In this document: positions 5,822 through 7,185 of the stretch, one piece after another | Layout: each line of letters opens with the position of its first letter | How positions within the stretch are numbered: position 1 is the first letter of the stretch | Notes under the pieces: model-generated | Database searches by the model: none | Told to the model about the DNA's origin: nothing | Seen by the model: only the letters and a program-made list of their open reading frames with translations | Source of the DNA: Anaerolineaceae bacterium | GTDB taxonomy: Bacteria > Chloroflexota > Anaerolineae > Anaerolineales > Anaerolineaceae | Reading direction: 5' to 3' | Assembly (NCBI GenBank): GCA_021107195.1 | Contig: JAIOTF010000115.1 | Location: 1 to 7,185, forward strand | Length of the DNA stretch: 7,185 nucleotides | Position numbers and translations under genes: made by a program

Positions 5822-7185
5822 ATGATGCCAAGAAAACCATCCCGTATCTATCAGCTCAAAGTTACACTTAATGGCTGTCGCCCGCCTATCTGGCGGCGAA
5901 TTCTGGTGCCCGGCAATACCACTTTACTCAAACTGCACGACATTATACAAATCGTCATGGGATGGGAAAGTTACCACCTGCACATGTACACAATCGGAGG
6001 AATAACCTACGGCGATCCGGCAGATGACGAATATGGCGATTTCGGAACTGTGAACGAAGCAAACTACACATTGAACAAAGTAATCCATGGCGAAGGTCAA
6101 CGTTTTTCCTACGAATATGACTTTGGCGATAGCTGGGCTCACACTATTTTGGTGGAGAAAATCCTGCTCCCTGAAAAAGGCACTCGCTACCCGCTGTGCT
6201 TAAAAGGAAAACGCGCCTGCCCGCCAGAAGATGTGGGCGGTGTTTGGGGATATATGAACTTTCTGGAAGCGATCCATGACCCAACCCACGATGAACATGA
6301 AGAGTATCTGGAATGGATTGGCGGTGAATTCGATCCGGAAAAATTTGATCTGGAAGACGTGAATGCCCAATTGCGCTCAATGGGAAGTGGTCTAAGCGCT
6401 GAAGCTAAGAATACCTGGGCTATTGATGAAGCAGAACTCCAAACGGATGATATGGCTGACACTATATCCGCCTGGATGCAGACCCTGCCAGTTGAACAGA
6501 TAGAGGTAGCAGAGAACCTCCCGCTGCGCAAAGATATGCTCACCTTGCTCTCCTACTTGCGTGACAACAAAGTCACCGGCACACAATCCACGGGTAATTT
6601 TCCATTGAAAGCCGTGTACGAGATTTGTGCCAAATTTGTAAAACCGCTGAAGTTGGACAAAAAAATTGGGGAGACCGTCGTCTATCGCGTGCGGAGCGAA
6701 AGCAAAGTCTGGCCGCTCTACTTTCGCCACATATTGGCATCCGTTGCAGAATTGATCACTGGCGGCCCAGGCAGGCGTTGGAAACTGACAGTTCTTGGAG
6801 AAAATTTCCTGACCGCTCCGGCCCCGATTCAAGTCTGGGGCATGAGCATTACCTGGTGGACCCAAATTAATTGGGCAATCGCTTCTCCTTATGAATTTGG
6901 AAATGGCTATATGCCATCCGGGTTTTCAAAGCACGCCATCAGACACCTGCTTGATCTGCCAATAGAAACACAGGTAGCATTTGATCTTTTCGCTGACGAT
7001 CTGATCAAGGATGCCAGCCTGATCTTGTCGATCCAGGATCAAGACAGTGCTCATCGCATTTTGCGAAGTATGATGAAATGGACGGTGGTCAACCCCCAAC
7101 TTGATTTTGGTATCTTACAAGCTGAATATCAACCACACAAGTCTCTCGGTGAGCAATACCAGGAACTATCCACGATCCAAATCAC
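5822..7185 (+). CDS. Plasmid pRiA4b ORF-3 family protein, 3' end outside window
   Basis: The frame stays open for 454 codons to the right edge without a stop, so the gene is partial. Residues about 8-185 are a good pRiA4b ORF-3 (IS1096 TnpR-like) domain: IYQLKVTLNGCRPPIWRRI (9-27), LHDIIQIVMGWESYHLHMY (38-56), YDFGDSWAH (99-107), LPEKGTRYPLCLKGKRACPP (116-135), EDVGG, and the DPEKFDLEDVNAQL ending. The family often has CPPEDCGG; here the last Cys is Val138, while Cys126 and Cys133 remain. After residue 200 comes a long extension of unknown role, with a winged-helix-like stretch at about 258-335 (FPLKAVYEICAKFVKPL, then RRWKLTVLGENFL). The family name derives from association with mobile DNA; its activity is not established. 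Two in-frame ATGs exist, 5822 and 5825. AAGGTG at 5814-5819 sits 5 bases before 5825, so initiation may be at 5825. The YDFGD core is shared with the 726 product. Confidence 0.88.
   Translation, partial: MMPRKPSRIYQLKVTLNGCRPPIWRRILVPGNTTLLKLHDIIQIVMGWESYHLHMYTIGGITYGDPADDEYGDFGTVNEANYTLNKVIHGEGQRFSYEYDFGDSWAHTILVEKILLPEKGTRYPLCLKGKRACPPEDVGGVWGYMNFLEAIHDPTHDEHEEYLEWIGGEFDPEKFDLEDVNAQLRSMGSGLSAEAKNTWAIDEAELQTDDMADTISAWMQTLPVEQIEVAENLPLRKDMLTLLSYLRDNKVTGTQSTGNFPLKAVYEICAKFVKPLKLDKKIGETVVYRVRSESKVWPLYFRHILASVAELITGGPGRRWKLTVLGENFLTAPAPIQVWGMSITWWTQINWAIASPYEFGNGYMPSGFSKHAIRHLLDLPIETQVAFDLFADDLIKDASLILSIQDQDSAHRILRSMMKWTVVNPQLDFGILQAEYQPHKSLGEQYQELSTIQI

Noticed and set aside
1..7185. CRISPR array or insertion-sequence ends
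   Set aside because: No regularly spaced repeats and no terminal inverted repeats with an intact transposase are visible. The IS1096-related family name of the pRiA4b domain does not itself indicate an insertion sequence.

Overview
The window looks like an accessory (island-like) stretch of a bacterial chromosome of moderate base composition. The best taxonomic hint is the first gene. Its N-terminal half resembles the integrase-like recombinases I associate with Chloroflexota (Anaerolineae), and several neighbours belong to families shared by Chloroflexota, Cyanobacteria and Firmicutes. This is recall of family patterns, not a search, so the assignment is tentative. Every supported gene lies on the + strand and no housekeeping gene is visible.

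Layout. 1-106: an intrinsic terminator for an upstream gene, then the leader of a tyrosine recombinase. 107-604: that recombinase, cut off before its catalytic domain (pseudogene). 605-725: leader with a possible promoter. 726-3451: a tight three-gene block. It encodes a 479-residue protein with a winged-helix-like N-terminus, a pRiA4b ORF-3-like domain and a C-terminal Cys/His zinc finger; a CcbP-type calcium-binding-like protein; and a DUF6398-like protein. 3452-3834: a gap that holds the tail of a decayed gene, running by a 4-base overlap into the next start. 3835-4642: two adjacent small genes that are diverged paralogues of each other. 4643-4912: noncoding or degraded sequence. 4913-5737: a 274-residue conserved-looking protein of unknown role. 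5822 to the right edge: a large second pRiA4b ORF-3 family protein that leaves the window without a stop codon.

How the genes may work together. Two proteins with a pRiA4b ORF-3 (IS1096 TnpR-like) domain bracket a set of small uncharacterised proteins, next to a broken recombinase. Close spacing (18, 14 and 10 bases) supports two co-transcribed groups. No nuclease, helicase, protease, toxin or other recognisable effector is seen, so a defence or mobile-element role would be inference only. The most distinctive items are the composite winged-helix/pRiA4b/zinc-finger protein, the tandem paralogue pair, and the recurrence of the pRiA4b domain.
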